The notes beneath the pieces are model-generated. The model was not told where the DNA came from. It searched no databases and saw only the letters and a program-made list of their open reading frames with translations. The position numbers were made by a program, and so were the translations under genes. This document shows positions 48,873 to 60,949 of a DNA stretch of 64,000 bases, piece by piece; the first letter of the stretch is position 1; each line of letters begins with the position of its first letter. The stretch is from Callorhinus ursinus (lineage: Eukaryota; Chordata; Mammalia; Carnivora; Otariidae), in NCBI RefSeq assembly GCF_003265705.1, contig NW_020313057.1:1771893-1835892 (forward strand), given 5' to 3'.

Positions 48873-49794
48873 GTAAAGGAAAGCATCAAGCTCATGACCA
48901 TAAATATTAGCAACCCCTTAGCATATAGGTCACCTATTATCTCTGCAATTGGACCTTTGAGCAAGAGATAAATGTTTTGGTAAATATTCTTTTCTACATG
49001 CAAAATCTAATGCAAGAATCAGCTGACTTATTCATCAAGGTTCTGCCCTGTATTTCAAACCAACTATTGGACAACTCTACATGTATATGTAAATTTTACT
49101 TCAAATTCAAAAAATTTAAAAAAAAATTCAAAATATTTGAAGCTAAATTCTTTTCCCTAAACTAAGTCTCACATTAGAATTTTACCTTTCTAAAAGGAGC
49201 ACCATTATTCACCCAAATTATCCAGACCTAAACTCTGGTAATGCCAGACTAGATATTTCAGACTAACCGTTCTGCGAAGTACAATTTTTAGAAGTTGACA
49301 AAGTATTTTTTCCATAGTTTTAAAGGCACTGGGGCATTCATAAGTCACTAAGGAATTGCTGAGCCAATGTCCATGAGGCTTGGTAGCCAGTATCTGGAGC
49401 CATGTTTCCCTAGAAGAATCTGTTATTTTTCTAATGAAATGGAATAAGGAGAGGTTGGGGTGGGAAGGGCTTATTGGGTTAAGGAAACAAAAATTGTAAC
49501 CCATGGTCTTGGAAGAAGTTTGTTCAATGGTAAATATTTCACACTTAATGTTAAGACCCCAACAGTTTACACTCTAAGGATGAATTGGAAATAGATTGGC
49601 CCTTCCAGGAACAGAAGCCCAGATTTGAGTCATCTTGATCTGTGAAAATTGATTAAAGTGAGTTAGCCATATTATTGCTCATAGAAGCCTGCCAGAAATA
49701 AGTGTAAACTCTATCTGAATAAGACAGATTCATTCTAGGCCTTAGGTTACTGGTGTATCTTCTAACATATGATATCTGGTATTTAATTTTTTTA
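48395..49794. other. Unique intergenic DNA
   Basis: No gene is recognised. It contains one long (TA)n run. Confidence 0.55.
48832..48870. repeat. (TA)n microsatellite
   Basis: About 19 uninterrupted TA units. Confidence 0.97.
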
Positions 49795-50375
49795 AAAAAT
49801 GCTGCTATGTAAGAGGCACACAAAGAGACAAGATGGGACCAAAACACAAGGGAAACAACAGATAATATAAACAGACCCCTCCCCCACAATTCACATAATA
49901 AAGTTAACAGACAAAAACTTTAACCCTGAAAATGTTTAATAAAATAAAAATAAGATTAGTAACTTTGGCAGAGAACTAGAAACTATGACAATAAAATAAC
50001 CTATGGCAATTCTGTAACTTAAGGATACACTAACCAAAATGCAGAACTCAATAGACTGATTTAACAGCAGATTAGTCACAATTATAGAGATAATCAGTGA
50101 GATGAAAGATAAATCAGAAGAAAAATATTAAGATAAAACATATGGAAATAAACAGATGGAAAATGTCAAATAAAATAAGAGGACAGACTATACTATGAGA
50201 AGGTTATAAAAATACCCTAATTGGCATCTCAGAAAGAGATGACAGTGGAAAAGAAACAATATTTGAAAACATACTAGCTGGGAATTTTTTTAAGACAGTA
50301 ACCCAGAGGTTCAAAAAGTTCAAATTTAAAAGTATAGAAGTATACATTTTAAAAAATCACAACTACACACAACAC
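49795..50375 (+). mobile_element. Old L1/HAL1-type ORF1 fragment
   Basis: The text is A-rich with ORF1-like wording (aatcagtgagatgaaagataaatcag, ggcatctcagaaagagatgacag, gaaacaatatttgaaaacat). It resembles the ORF1 regions at 7270-8175 and 26940-27840, but is far more diverged. Confidence 0.5.
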
Positions 50376-50774
50376 ACTAAAAACAAAAAACTTTTGCCTA
50401 CCCGTTGTCATTGCATTTTACCTCCTTAATTCTGATCTTTATTTTTCACATGTAGACCTATATAACTATGTACCAACTATTCTCTGTTTCTCCCTCATTT
50501 ATATAACTTTTATATTAATATGCCTGAAACATCACTTGTTACCCACCCAAAGAAAAACCCTCAAGATTTTTTGGTAACCTCTCTACAAACTGCTATTGCC
50601 CAAAGGAGTATTAATTGAGAAGGCTCAACCAAGACAACAAGGCACTGTGGTTGTGAGGATGATCATCTCCAGGCTGGGGTCGGGCAAACAGTGAATACCT
50701 GATGTCCCTGGTGAAGGGTAGGCACATGTGGATAATGGAGAGGAAAAAATAATGTCATTCTATAACCAATTAGA
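50376..50774. other. Unique intergenic DNA
   Basis: No gene or repeat is recognised. Confidence 0.5.
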
Positions 50775-51010
50775 AGTGTAAGTAATAATAATGACTCACC
50801 CTTATATTGCTTTTCATATGGGCTCTCATATAGGTTTATACATTTCAACTTGTTGAGTCCTCATAGGTCTTTGTGATATATTGTTAGTGTCTTCACTTTC
50901 CAGCTGGGGAAACTGAGGCATAGAAATGGTAAGTAACTTGCCCATAGTGTTATAGGTAAGTGGCAAAACTAGGCTCTGGACCCAGATATCTGGCTCTGGA
51001 ACTCATGCTC
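50775..51010 (+). mobile_element. MIR
   Basis: The MIR pattern is clear: tgagtcctcataggtctttg, cagctggggaaactgaggcatag, ggtaagtaacttgcccatag, gtaagtggcaaaactaggctctggac, and a tail with gaactcatgctcttaa. Confidence 0.88.
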
Positions 51011-52139
51011 TTAATGCTTATGTTATACACGGCCTCAACACATATGAACAGCATTGATCTCCAAAGAGAATCATACCATGATTGAGCTGACAGCAGAAAT
51101 CTAGGGTTCAAGAGAGAAATGCCCACTATATTTAGGGCTAATCTCTCACCTTGCAAGAATGAGATGCAGATGAGTGAGATCACACAGTGACAAAGGGCTG
51201 GACAACAATCCTAACAGTATTAGAAAAGTTATTACAATTTAGAGCCCTTCCCTCTTTGGGATTGCCATTATTTCCCCGATTTGGTACCATACTAAGTAGT
51301 GACAAAAGTTTTTCAGGGATTTTGTAGGAAGTTACTCTAAGAAATACTTAGAACGAGTCCTCCTAGCAAACAGCTGAAAACTGGGCTAAGCCTAATCCAT
51401 TTGGTTTAGTTTTCTCCTCCCAGTAACTCGACTTGGCATCTTTCTTTTTTCTTTATGAGGGTATTTTAACTTTCATCTGCTGGTTTTAATTTAACTTGTC
51501 ATATTTCTATTTTTTTGTGCATGTGCCCAGAGGCCTTTGGGAAAAGGACACATTTTTTAATAAGTCAAAACAATAAAAACCAGAAAGGTCAACTTAAGTC
51601 AGTTAGTCACGTTTTAAGCAATCTAAGTAGAAGACCAAAACTCCACTTCCAACCTTTAAGTTGTTCTCTTGAAGACTGCTAAGACTGGAAACAGATTAGG
51701 GCATTCTTGAACAGAAGGAATTGAAATGACCAAGGCCATGGGCATGTGTAACTCACTGTCACGATAAGCAGGAGGCCTTTTTATGTAAGTTACACAGATG
51801 ACAAAATACATTGGTACCCTAAGAGCTCTAAATGCCCTAACTTGATTCCCTGTACACAGATGAATTCTGCTAAAACTGAACTTCTCTAAGTCAATGGCCC
51901 CAAACAAGTCATAGGATTCCTTGTTTTCCAGATCTGGGTGAACAGGATTATAACCATATATATATTTTTAAAGTTGTGGCATGAATAGTGTGTTTTATTC
52001 TTTGGCTTGTCACATGTCTGTATTCTTTGAGGAAAAATATCTCATAAAAGCTTCTCCACCTTACCCTCACCCCCATTATTCTCTAAGCACACCTTCTTAG
52101 TTTTGCTCCTGGAGCTTGTCAACTTATCCATTAATTATC
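51011..52139. other. Unique intergenic DNA
   Basis: No gene or repeat is recognised. Confidence 0.55.
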
Positions 52140-52290
52140 ATGTTATCAGGTGGCTAGCTTGTGTGCCACCTAACTCCTCACTAGATCACAGGTTCCATGT
52201 AGGGAGGAAATTCTATTTCTTTAGCTCACAGTTGTGTCTCGAGGGCTGGCACAGTGCCTAAGACATAGCCAGTGCTCATGCTTGCTGAAT
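52140..52290 (+). mobile_element. LINE-2 3' end fragment
   Basis: The L2 terminus reads actagatcacaggttccatg, gaggaaattctatttctttag, gggctggcacagtgcctaagac and gtgctcatgcttgctgaatgg. Confidence 0.75.
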
Positions 52291-52731
52291 GGTTAAAGAA
52301 AATGAATAAACAAACCACAAAATCAAGTAGGCAAGTGAGGTTGAATCGGACACAGTCCTTACATGGATGGCATGGAAATCTGATTTGGATTTTGCAGTTA
52401 GCTGGGAAAATAAGAAATATTATTTTTATGGGCAAATTCCTTCCTTCCATCCTTCTTGTCTATCTTCTTTTTCTCTCTTTCACCTGATGATTTGCAAAGC
52501 CATAACAAGGAGACAAAGATGGTGTTGAATGTAGGAGAGATCAACTCAATATTGGGAAACATTTTAATGAAAAAAAAGCCATCGAAGTAGTTGTGAGATT
52601 AAATTATTTTTCATGAGAAAATTCCACAGGATCACAGACACTAGAGGGCAGTCCTAGGCACCCTGGCAGTGTCTTCCAGAGGCTGAATAAACACAGCAAT
52701 CTAGCCTGAGGTTTAAAACACACTCATATCA

Positions 52732-52754
52732 TAAAATCTTAAAATAAAAATAAA
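52732..52754 (+). mobile_element. Tail-only CAN-SINE insertion with 19-bp target-site duplication
   Basis: The sequence ttaaaacacactcatatca occurs exactly at 52713-52731 and 52755-52773. Only 23 bases lie between: taaaatctt followed by an A-rich stretch. This is the same end that the complete SINEs carry. It therefore reads as an extremely 5'-truncated retrotransposition event. An alternative is a simple duplication that happened to include A-rich filler. Confidence 0.75.
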
Positions 52755-52773
52755 TTAAAACACACTCATATCA

Positions 52774-55044
52774 ACAAATCAGATGCTCCAGCCTTCCCGT
52801 CCTCCTGCAATTGGAGGACTTCCTCCATGACTTCCCACCTACTGTAGGAGAGCTTCGGTGCCTCAGCTGAGTCCTTTCAGCCTCCAGGACCGGGAGAAAT
52901 GCATTTTTGTTTTTTATAAGCTACCCATTCTGTGGTATTTCGTTTTGGCAGCCCGAATGGACTAAGACACCTGGTACGTGCACAGGTGGGGAAGAACGCC
53001 TGGTTCCCCATTTTAAGTGACCCTCTTTCCCAAAGACTAGCATGGTACTGCCCTGAACCAGGTTAAGGTTTAACCTTACTGAAATTTAATAATAATAATA
53101 ATAAAAATAATAAGCCCCTTGAATATACCCCTATGGCCTTATTTGGCACTGGCAGCATAAGCTTAGGTTTGGCCTCGAACATAAGCTCTGTGGGAACTGG
53201 ACTCCCCACGTGCCATGGTCCAAGTTTACAGCTAAGATGTTGTGAGTGCCCTGAGCCCCCCAGAAGTTTGCTTCAGTCACTTTGAGCAGTAGTTATGTGA
53301 AAGGCCCACCTCACCAACCCAGCCGCTTGTGTAGGTTCTTCAGGATTCTGGCGCAAACTGGCCCTAGCTGAAATCTGTAAATTATTCAAGATCCCGAGTA
53401 TACGTTCAGGTGCCCCTGGGGATTTGCCTCTCAGGAAGATTTATCCCCAATTGTCAAGGATTTGAAAGAGCATTATTTTCCTTAGTTACCTTCCCTTTAG
53501 AGGAAGACTTGTTTTATTTAGTTTTATTTTTTGTTTAAAGCAGAGCTGTTTTTAAAAGGCTCATTCTAAAAAGAGATCAAGTCAGAGTCTGTTTTCGACT
53601 AGTGGGAATTTTCCTGCAACTAAACTGTGGGCTGCGTTTGAACATCTGCCAACACGGGGGCCATGGCTGCGCCCCTGTAACTCAAAAGCGGCTAGTAAAA
53701 TCATGAAGGGAAATCACAAAAGAGAATTACGAGCAAAATTATCAAAAAGACCAAAAAAAAAAAAAAAGATTTTTCTGTAATGAGAGTCACCCTCCAGGTA
53801 CCAGAATAGAAAATTTGCAGACATAAGCTTGTGTTAGCAGAGACAGTTGATGGATTTAAAAGTTTGCCCCAAGTTTAACCGACTGGTTTCTAGTAATCAG
53901 TTGTTTCTAATAATGAAAAAAAAATGAGCATAGTTGAGCAAAAGAAAAACCCAAGATCATCTCCTCCATCATTACCTTAAATACAAGATGAAATTGAAAA
54001 ACTGCTTTTCATTTTTGGTGCATTCATTTTTCAAGCTATTGGAACCTTCAAGAACACACTGTTTTTACATTGGCTTATTTTGTAAATGGTTTAATTAACA
54101 TAGTGAAAATGTGGTTGTATGAATGAATTAATCATGTCAGGATTCTCCTACCTCTTGATCCGAAGGCAGGATTGCACTTTATCATATAAAGAAATAGATT
54201 TAAACATAGTAGGAATAACACTTGGTTATTAAGTCACAAATGTATTTTGTCATCTGTTAAAAAGTATGCACTAATGGTTAAATGTTACAGCGTCTCTATT
54301 TTTAAAGTATTCAGTACATGGCTGCAACCCAGAGATCATTTTTTCCTGTAGTGCTTTTTACTTATTTATTTTTGGAGAGTTTGGGCCAAATCTGTTCCAT
54401 CTTTGACCTTTGGATTCTTTTCTTTTTAGGGAAACAACGATGTATACCTTTCCCAGTATTAAACATACACACAAACTCACATGCATGATAAACAATTCCC
54501 AGACTTGCTTTTCTGACAAATAAATCAGTGCTAGTAGACCTTTAAAATGTCAAACTTCTCATTCAGCATGAGAGCTGTCACTATCCATGTGTTCTCTGAC
54601 AGCACCCCAGGCCTTACTGATTGGCATGGTTCCCATGTGTCAGAAGAGTGAAATGTACAAGACACCTATTCAGACCTACCCTGTCCCGGTAATTATTGCA
54701 GGGTTGTTTTGTTTTTCCTTTCCTTTTCTTTTCTTTTCTTTCTTTCTTTCTTTTTTTCTTTTTTTTTTTGCCTGGCTTCTTCAGAGATTTACTACTTTCT
54801 CAGGCTTCTGGCCTCCCAGGGAGGTCAAAGAGCTTCAAGTTAGTTTGCTTTCCCTCCACTCTTTCAATACCAGGGTACCACCAAACCTTGTTCCAAGACC
54901 TCTTGGAGAAGTGCACAGCTGCCTTATGCCACCTCTCAATCACTGCTCACAGGCATGCCCAAAGGGTCCTCCCAGCATAGCTTACTAATTCTAGAAAGGT
55001 GACTTCTCATGATTATCACAACTTTAAAAAATGTTCTTCTAGAC
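52774..55044. other. Unique intergenic DNA upstream of ITGA8
   Basis: No gene is recognised. Simple repeats are an (AAT)n patch (about 53088-53112), an A-run (53753-53766) and a (CTTT)/T-rich pyrimidine tract (about 54716-54770). Confidence 0.6.
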
Positions 55045-55190
55045 CTCATAGCATGAGGAACTGGTTTTGATATCCGACAGTCCTGGGTTCATATTATACC
55101 ATTTCTTTGCTCTATAAATATGGATATTATTGCATTTCTCCAAACCTTAATGCACTCATCTGTGGAATGGAAAGGGATGCCATCAAGAAT
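55045..55190 (+). mobile_element. MIR fragment
   Basis: The MIR pattern is visible as ggaactggttttgatatccgac, gtcctgggttcatattatacc and aaccttaatgcactcatctgtggaatgg. Confidence 0.65.
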
Positions 55191-57060
55191 ATAAGTTTAT
55201 TGTGTAAGTTAAGAACTAAGTATGTATTAGAAAATAGGAACAGTACATGTACCCATTTGTGTGGCAGTAAGTGGAATTCTCATTCCCTACCTGCTCTATT
55301 TTGAATACAAGGATAAAGAATACACTGGAAATATTGCAAAGCAAGGGAGTACAAAAGGGGATACCCTGGTGATGTGCTGCCCTATACAAATCAAAGCATT
55401 TTATACCATATAGTGACTTCTGCCCAGTAAGTCGGTATGGGGGCCAAACACACGTCTAAGACAATGTTACTACTTTCTACCTATTTAGGTATTCCTTTCC
55501 TACCTAAGATTTGCCTGCAATATGAGGAATTTCCAAATTTCAATATGCCAGTGTCAGCAAGCCATCGAGTTGAGGTTATCCCCTAGTCTCAAGGTCAGCA
55601 ACAGCTCTGAATGTGCCCATGTGTATGTTGCATATGAACTATTCATTGATATTTACTACAGAGAACATCACTTTTATTAACATTGTAACCTGACCAGAGC
55701 CCAAGACTCCATGTCCAACACAAATGGACTTTTGGACTAAGAAAAAAAGTTTTCTACCATCTACTCTTAAGTTCTTGTCTGGAAAAGGACTATCCAGTTC
55801 GGAAATTATCCAGATGTGATGATTTGCCAGGTAATCCAATAGCTTATTGATTTTTTACAATTTTTACGGGGATAAGACAAGCAAATATAAAGACATAAAA
55901 TTCAAATCAAGCTTCCAAGTGAGGTCTGATGTGAGAGAGAGGAGAAAGTCCAGCTTTTCAGTGGGCTCAGAGTTTTCCTGTGGATAGCCTCCCAAATCTG
56001 CCCCGCCAGACTGACAACTGCCGGAAATTTATGCTTCCAGAGCCTCTGGGGCTGCCAGACTCAACTCAGACTCAACAAGCCCAGCATCTGACTCACCACA
56101 GACCTCCCATCCTCTCCTTGCCCATGGCTACTGTTTGTATTCTTCTCTTCTAACTGGATACCTTCACACTCACCTTGGACGCTCCTTGACTTTCATCTGC
56201 CATTAATCCTCTGACCTTTTCCCTTCTCATTGCCCCGGTGGCTTTCTCCCTCCCCTACTTTCTGTGAATCAGGTCAACGGCCTCATCACCCAGTGCATCT
56301 GGGCAATAGCTTCTTGGCTTTCCCTTGCTTCTAACAACTGCTACCCCACCCCCCACCCCACCTCCTTGCCAGCAAATGTTTTGAATCCCTGTGGGCGTGT
56401 CATGCCTCTGCTCTAGAACTGGCTCTCTCAGCCTCAGTAAATGTTCTCGTTACTAAGATCCTCTGTCTCGGGAGATCTATCCCTATTTCCTGCCACTCCC
56501 TGACCCACTCTTTTATTCTATCCCTTATACAACCCTTTCCTCCCAGCCTGGTGTCAGTGATACTCTTTCCCTCAACTTTTCCGCCCCTAACGCCTAAATC
56601 CAAGCCTCTTATTCCAATTCCAGCCCAAGTCTACATCTGCCACCAACTTGCCTTAAAATACTTTCGAAACTGCTTACCCTTCCTGTCTCTACACTCCCTG
56701 GCTATTTAGCTCCATCCCCTGCACCCTCTCCCCAGGTTAACCCTTACTTAATCGCTCTGTTCGCCCATTAGCCCTGTTTCCCCATAAGAGCGTGTGATGT
56801 GAGCATCCATACCATTCTTCTTCATCCTACTCATTCTTCAGTCCCTCCTCCAAGCAGAGGACACAGAAAGAGAGCAATAGTGTCCCTGAATTGGAACTGA
56901 GGTTTGGACTCCTGTAGATTCCAACCTACGGTTTCTACCCCCGCTGAGGGTAAATCATTAATTCGAACGTTTCTAACTTTGTTACTCTTCATCACAATTG
57001 CACAGGGCCACGGAAGATTTAGTATCAAGGCATTCACATGCCCCATGTGCCTTTGAGAAA
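55191..57060. other. Unique DNA directly upstream of the ITGA8 promoter region
   Basis: No SINE, L1 or gene is recognised. 56100-56760 is C- and T-rich on the + strand. This is the natural place for proximal regulatory elements, but I can name no specific site. Confidence 0.6.
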
Positions 57061-57748
57061 GCGCTAAATAAAGGGTTTTTTTTTACCAGTTACCCTGCAG
57101 GGGGGCCGGGTGGGGGTGGAAAAGTTGGATTTAAGAGCTCAGCCGCGGACGAACACACGGATGGACCCTGAGGGGTCGTCAGGCTGCAGAGGTGATGCAA
57201 GGAGCCCAGCTTTATCTCGCCTCGTGGTGGGGTACGTTCTCACATTCTTCCGTTTGGGAGAAATTACAGCATACTCTCGTCCCATGCCGGGGGAGGGGGG
57301 GCATAGCTCCCAAAAGCAGTGGCCTGAACTGGCATGTGCGAGATTCACATCGTCCCTGAGATGCGGCTGCAGTGGCTGGGCGGGCGGCCGAAGCAGGCTC
57401 TCGGCGCCGGCCTCCAGCAGGGACGCGGGCGGCCAGGAGTCTCCGGGGCTCCCTCCCGCAGCCCGCGGACCCGCCGCTAGGAGGCGCCGTGAGAGCGCCG
57501 GGCCCCCTCCCGCTGCCAGAGGAGGACTGGCATCCCCTCCGCCAGCCCCTGCGCCGGCCGGGGAGCAGGCGGGGAGCAGACCTCAGAGGACGGGCGGCGG
57601 AGAGCCGGGGGCTGTCACCGCGGACGCGACGCGCGCACCGACCCAGGACGCGGGCACCTGCGGACCGCCACCCGCCGCCCCCGTGAAGGAGCCGGGCGGG
57701 TGTCTTGGGCTCCCGCTCCCCGGTGAGCACCCGCCGGGGCGGAGGGCG
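57061..57748 (+). promoter_or_regulatory. ITGA8: ITGA8 proximal promoter and 5' UTR region
   Basis: GC content rises sharply through this interval towards the ITGA8 start codon. GC-box-type gggcgg motifs lie at 57378-57384 and 57736-57742. A TATA-like taaataaag at 57065-57073 is isolated and may be chance. The transcription start cannot be fixed from the sequence. Upstream ATGs occur at 57161 and 57284 (both in frame with ITGA8) and at 57361 (short separate ORF). Confidence 0.7.
57361..57480 (+). other. Possible 39-codon upstream ORF before ITGA8
   Basis: ATG at 57361 opens a 39-codon frame that ends with TAG at 57478-57480, 268 bases before the ITGA8 start and in another frame. It would count as a uORF only if transcription begins upstream of 57361. 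The peptide is rich in G and R and has no known motif, so it may be a chance product of GC-rich DNA. Confidence 0.4.
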
Positions 57749-57954
57749 ATGTCTGCCGGGGCCCGCCGCGGTCCCCGGGGCAGCCGGGCGCAGCCGCTCG
57801 CGCCCCTCTGGTGCTTCTCGGCCGCGCTGGGCGTGCTGTGGACCCCCGCCTCGCAGGCGTTCAACTTGGACGTAGACAAGCTCACGGTGTACAGCGGCCC
57901 CGAGGGCAGCTACTTCGGCTACGCGGTGGACTTCCATATACCTGCCGCTCGCAC
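57749..57954 (+). CDS. ITGA8: ITGA8 coding exon 1 (integrin alpha-8, N-terminus)
   Basis: Integrin alpha-8 pairs with beta-1 as a cell-surface receptor for RGD ligands such as nephronectin and fibronectin, and acts in kidney development. The exon encodes residues 1-68 plus two bases of codon 69. Residues 1-37 form a signal peptide with a hydrophobic core ([15 protein letters not shown]) ending in SQA. The mature chain starts FNLDVDKL, followed by [15 protein letters not shown], the first FG-GAP blade of the beta-propeller. [13 protein letters not shown] separates alpha-8 from alpha-V, which has a different residue run here. The ATG has G at -3. The donor is gtaagt at 57955. A CpG island covers the exon. 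The frame is also open upstream, but an extension would bury the signal peptide. Confidence 0.96.
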
Positions 57955-58652
57955 GTAAGTCGCCCAGCGCAGGGAGTTCGCGCGCGGGGGCGAACGCGGC
58001 CACAGGCTGGGTCCCTGCCCGTCTGCCGGGGGACCCGCGCCTGTCCCCGCAGCTCGATGGAAGGAGATTCCTGAGATTCCAACCCGCTGCGCACTTGGGG
58101 TCCCGTCCGGCTCCCCCGCCTCTTGTCCCCCTTCCATGCTAGATGAGCCTTGTGAACTTTGAAGTAGAGACGTGCCACTTGCATAGAAAACGCAAGTCCT
58201 GGGGAGCTCCCAAGACGCGAGCAAAGACTCGAGCACCATACAAAGGGGAGACCGGGACCGAACAGACTCAGGCCAGTTAAAACAACGGACCACAACACGG
58301 GTCTGTTTATGCATAGCCTGTAACAATTAAGTGTCTGGGCGCAAGTGCTGTCGGCTACAAGCAGCTGGGCTCTGTCCTTAGCTACTTTTTTTCCCCCTTT
58401 TCTCTCATCTCACTGTATACATAGCTCCACCTAGAGAAGAATTGGGACGATTTGCACCCTCTTCAAAACCAGGTTTCAGACGCCCGTAGGTTTCCAACAG
58501 GAAATCAAGTGTGACAGTCGGTCTCCATCATAAATACGTTTCTGCCCCCGACCCCCACCCTAGTCTCAGTGAGCGCGCCGCTACGGGAGACTGCATCGCA
58601 TGTGCACACTTTTATGATTCCCAGGGAGTGATTTTCTGCATCCCTTTTGCAG
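57955..58652 (+). other. ITGA8: ITGA8 intron 1 (698 bp)
   Basis: It begins gtaagt and ends with the pyrimidine-containing acceptor tcccttttgcag. The left part is still in the CpG island. No repeat or extra exon is recognised. Confidence 0.93.
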
Positions 58653-58786
58653 AGCGAGTGTCTTGGTGGGGGCGCCCAAAGCCAACACCAGCCAGCCAGA
58701 CATCGTGGAAGGGGGAGCCGTCTATTACTGTCCTTGGCCCGCCGAGGGGTCTGCGCAGTGCAAGCAGATACCGTTTGACAACACCA
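58653..58786 (+). CDS. ITGA8: ITGA8 coding exon 2
   Basis: The first base completes codon 69 (Thr), and the exon then reads ASVLVGAPKANTSQPD, IVEGGAVYYCPWPAEG and SAQCKQIPFDNT. VLVGAP completes the first FG-GAP repeat of the beta-propeller head. NTS in PKANTSQ is a potential N-glycosylation site, and the two cysteines in YYCPW and SAQC are spaced to form the disulfide known in alpha integrins. The 134-bp exon ends after one base of the next codon, at a gtaagt donor (58787). Together the two exons give 113 complete codons plus one base. The remainder of the gene lies beyond the window. Confidence 0.96.
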
Positions 58787-60949
58787 GTAAGTGTTATCTG
58801 TCATTCTCAACGGTGGGCCTTGGTTTCAAGGAACTGGAGCCATCCTGGAGTTAACTCCCCACTTTGTACTCAGTTGGCCTGTCTGATGAGTCTGTGTTGT
58901 GGGCTGTTCAGGTCCCTAGAGAAGCCTGAGTGAAGGCGAGGAAAATGTCCCGTGAACCCCAGAGAGGGAACGTTGGTGTTTTGACCTTGAGTATTTGGGT
59001 GCGTCCTAGTAACTTCTGTTTCCTTACTGTCCCAAGATGAGCATTTTCAGGGTGAGTGGATGCTTTGAAGAAATACAAATGTTCCACCCAAACCTTGATT
59101 ATGGAGAGAGTTTGGTTGCTTCCCAAGGACAAATCCAGGAAAAGACAGATCCTTAGCATTTCCAGTGCCCAAACTCTGGAGGCAAGACTCAGCTGCTATA
59201 GACCCAGACATCACTCCATGTTGCTGTTTAATTCTTTACAGAAAGAAAGAATTTTCTTTCAAAATATTGGACATTGGAGGCAAACTAGTACAAGCAGAGT
59301 GTGGATGGATTACATTCATTTCCAAAATCCCTAGACAGATGTTTCTTATTTAATTAAAGGAAAAATACATTTTAACCAGTTCAGGCTGGTTAGGTTTTCT
59401 CTCATGTTTTCTCTTTGGGTCCTGAGAAAATAACTTTACTGTAATGCTTTAGAAAACACTAACACTGAGTGTTTTAATTTGTACCTCTAAAACTTTATGA
59501 ATTCAAGAGGTATACATTATCAGGAACCAAATATCTCTTTTCAGAAAAATGTGAACTCAAATAATGTCTTTTGATGATCAGTCATTTAAGATACCTTTTG
59601 CACCACACAACGATTTTTATGACATCATTCTTCATCATTGTTACATTAGTGTGCATTTAGAATGTATGTAGAAAATCCATTTTCACAGCATTTTGATGAA
59701 ATTGGATGGCTTGTATTTTACCTGTTACTTTATCCGATTTGCAACTTTCTATCTTAAAAAATAAAATAATTTCGATTCTATCAATATGAAAACCATTTCA
59801 AAGGAAAAAAAAATCCTATGCAAGGCTTACCTTGAATTATGACCAAATTAGGAAAATACTTCATAAAAGCATTTTCAAATTATGTTTTTCATATGTGTCT
59901 ATATATAGTCACAGTAGCTCCTCTACCATTTTATTAAGTGACTCAGTTACTTCGTACCAATTTTCATAAGCTTTTACTTTTAAATGTATTAGAAATTAGA
60001 AAAATTAAGCCACTTGATGTTAATTTGTAAAAGATATCTTTTAACTAGTTGTTTAATTGGGATTTTAAATGTTTCTGCTTACTGACCTACCTCCATTTGA
60101 GAATAAATTTTCTAAATCAGGATTAAGCATAAAATTAATGGCTTTTTAAATAACCCATATCAAAACCATTTGTATTTTTAAAAGACCCTAAAACTTAAGC
60201 CTTGATAAATAAAGACATAAATCAATAGTATTATTTGAATTTAAGTTAAGGGAAATAAGTATTTACATTTTAAGATATGTTCTTGTATTTTTACCAAGAA
60301 GCAATCTACAGTCGTGGACATAAATTTTGTAACCTGCTAGAACATTCCTATAACATACCAAATCAGGATCTGGTTAGTATATTTTTCCTTTGATAAAAGA
60401 AGAACCGATGTCTGCCCAGATAAGTCACATCTGAATACCTTTCTAAGTACTAATCCCAGTAGATGTCATCGTTCAACAGATGAAAACCAGAGAATACAGA
60501 CATCAATATGAATTTTTAAAAACTGAACACTCCCAACCAAAAAATTTCCAATGTTAAATTACAATAGGTAAATTTTCCAAAAGTTCCTTCTAGAGCAACT
60601 GTTTGGAGATCTGAATTCACTTTCCCATGGCCAACTAATGCTGCAGGATTGTGCTTTGGTTTCCAGAACAGCCCACAGGAATGCACATAACCCTTATTGT
60701 AGCTGAGTTATAGTTGTAGTGAAACAGTAGGAGACAAACCAGCACAGTTTTAGCAATTAAATAAATAGAAAAATAATAAGAATGTCGAGAAAAGATCAGT
60801 GTTACTTGGAGAAAGAGGCAGGGGTGAATGGCATCCCGTCTGTGCAAGTTCTGAGGAAGACGTCTGGATATCTCAAAGGGCTCTAGAGAATAATGCTGTT
60901 GGTTCTACACTATATCTTATTTGACTTCTAAATGAATGGAGGTTTTTTG

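Larger units (their letters stand above)
57340..58100. promoter_or_regulatory. ITGA8: CpG island over ITGA8 exon 1
   Basis: CpG dinucleotides are dense from about 57340 to 58100 and rare on both sides, where the DNA is AT-rich. The island spans the 5' UTR, coding exon 1 and the start of intron 1. It is the only such island in the window. Confidence 0.9.

Noticed and set aside
57065..57073. TATA-like taaataaag as the ITGA8 core promoter
   Set aside because: It lies outside the CpG island, and AT-rich words are common just upstream. CpG-island promoters usually lack a TATA box, so it is mentioned only as a possibility.
57212..58003. 263-codon open frame antisense to ITGA8 exon 1
   Set aside because: It is the mirror of GC-rich coding and island sequence with few stop codons. 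It has low-complexity A, R, G and P content and no domain.
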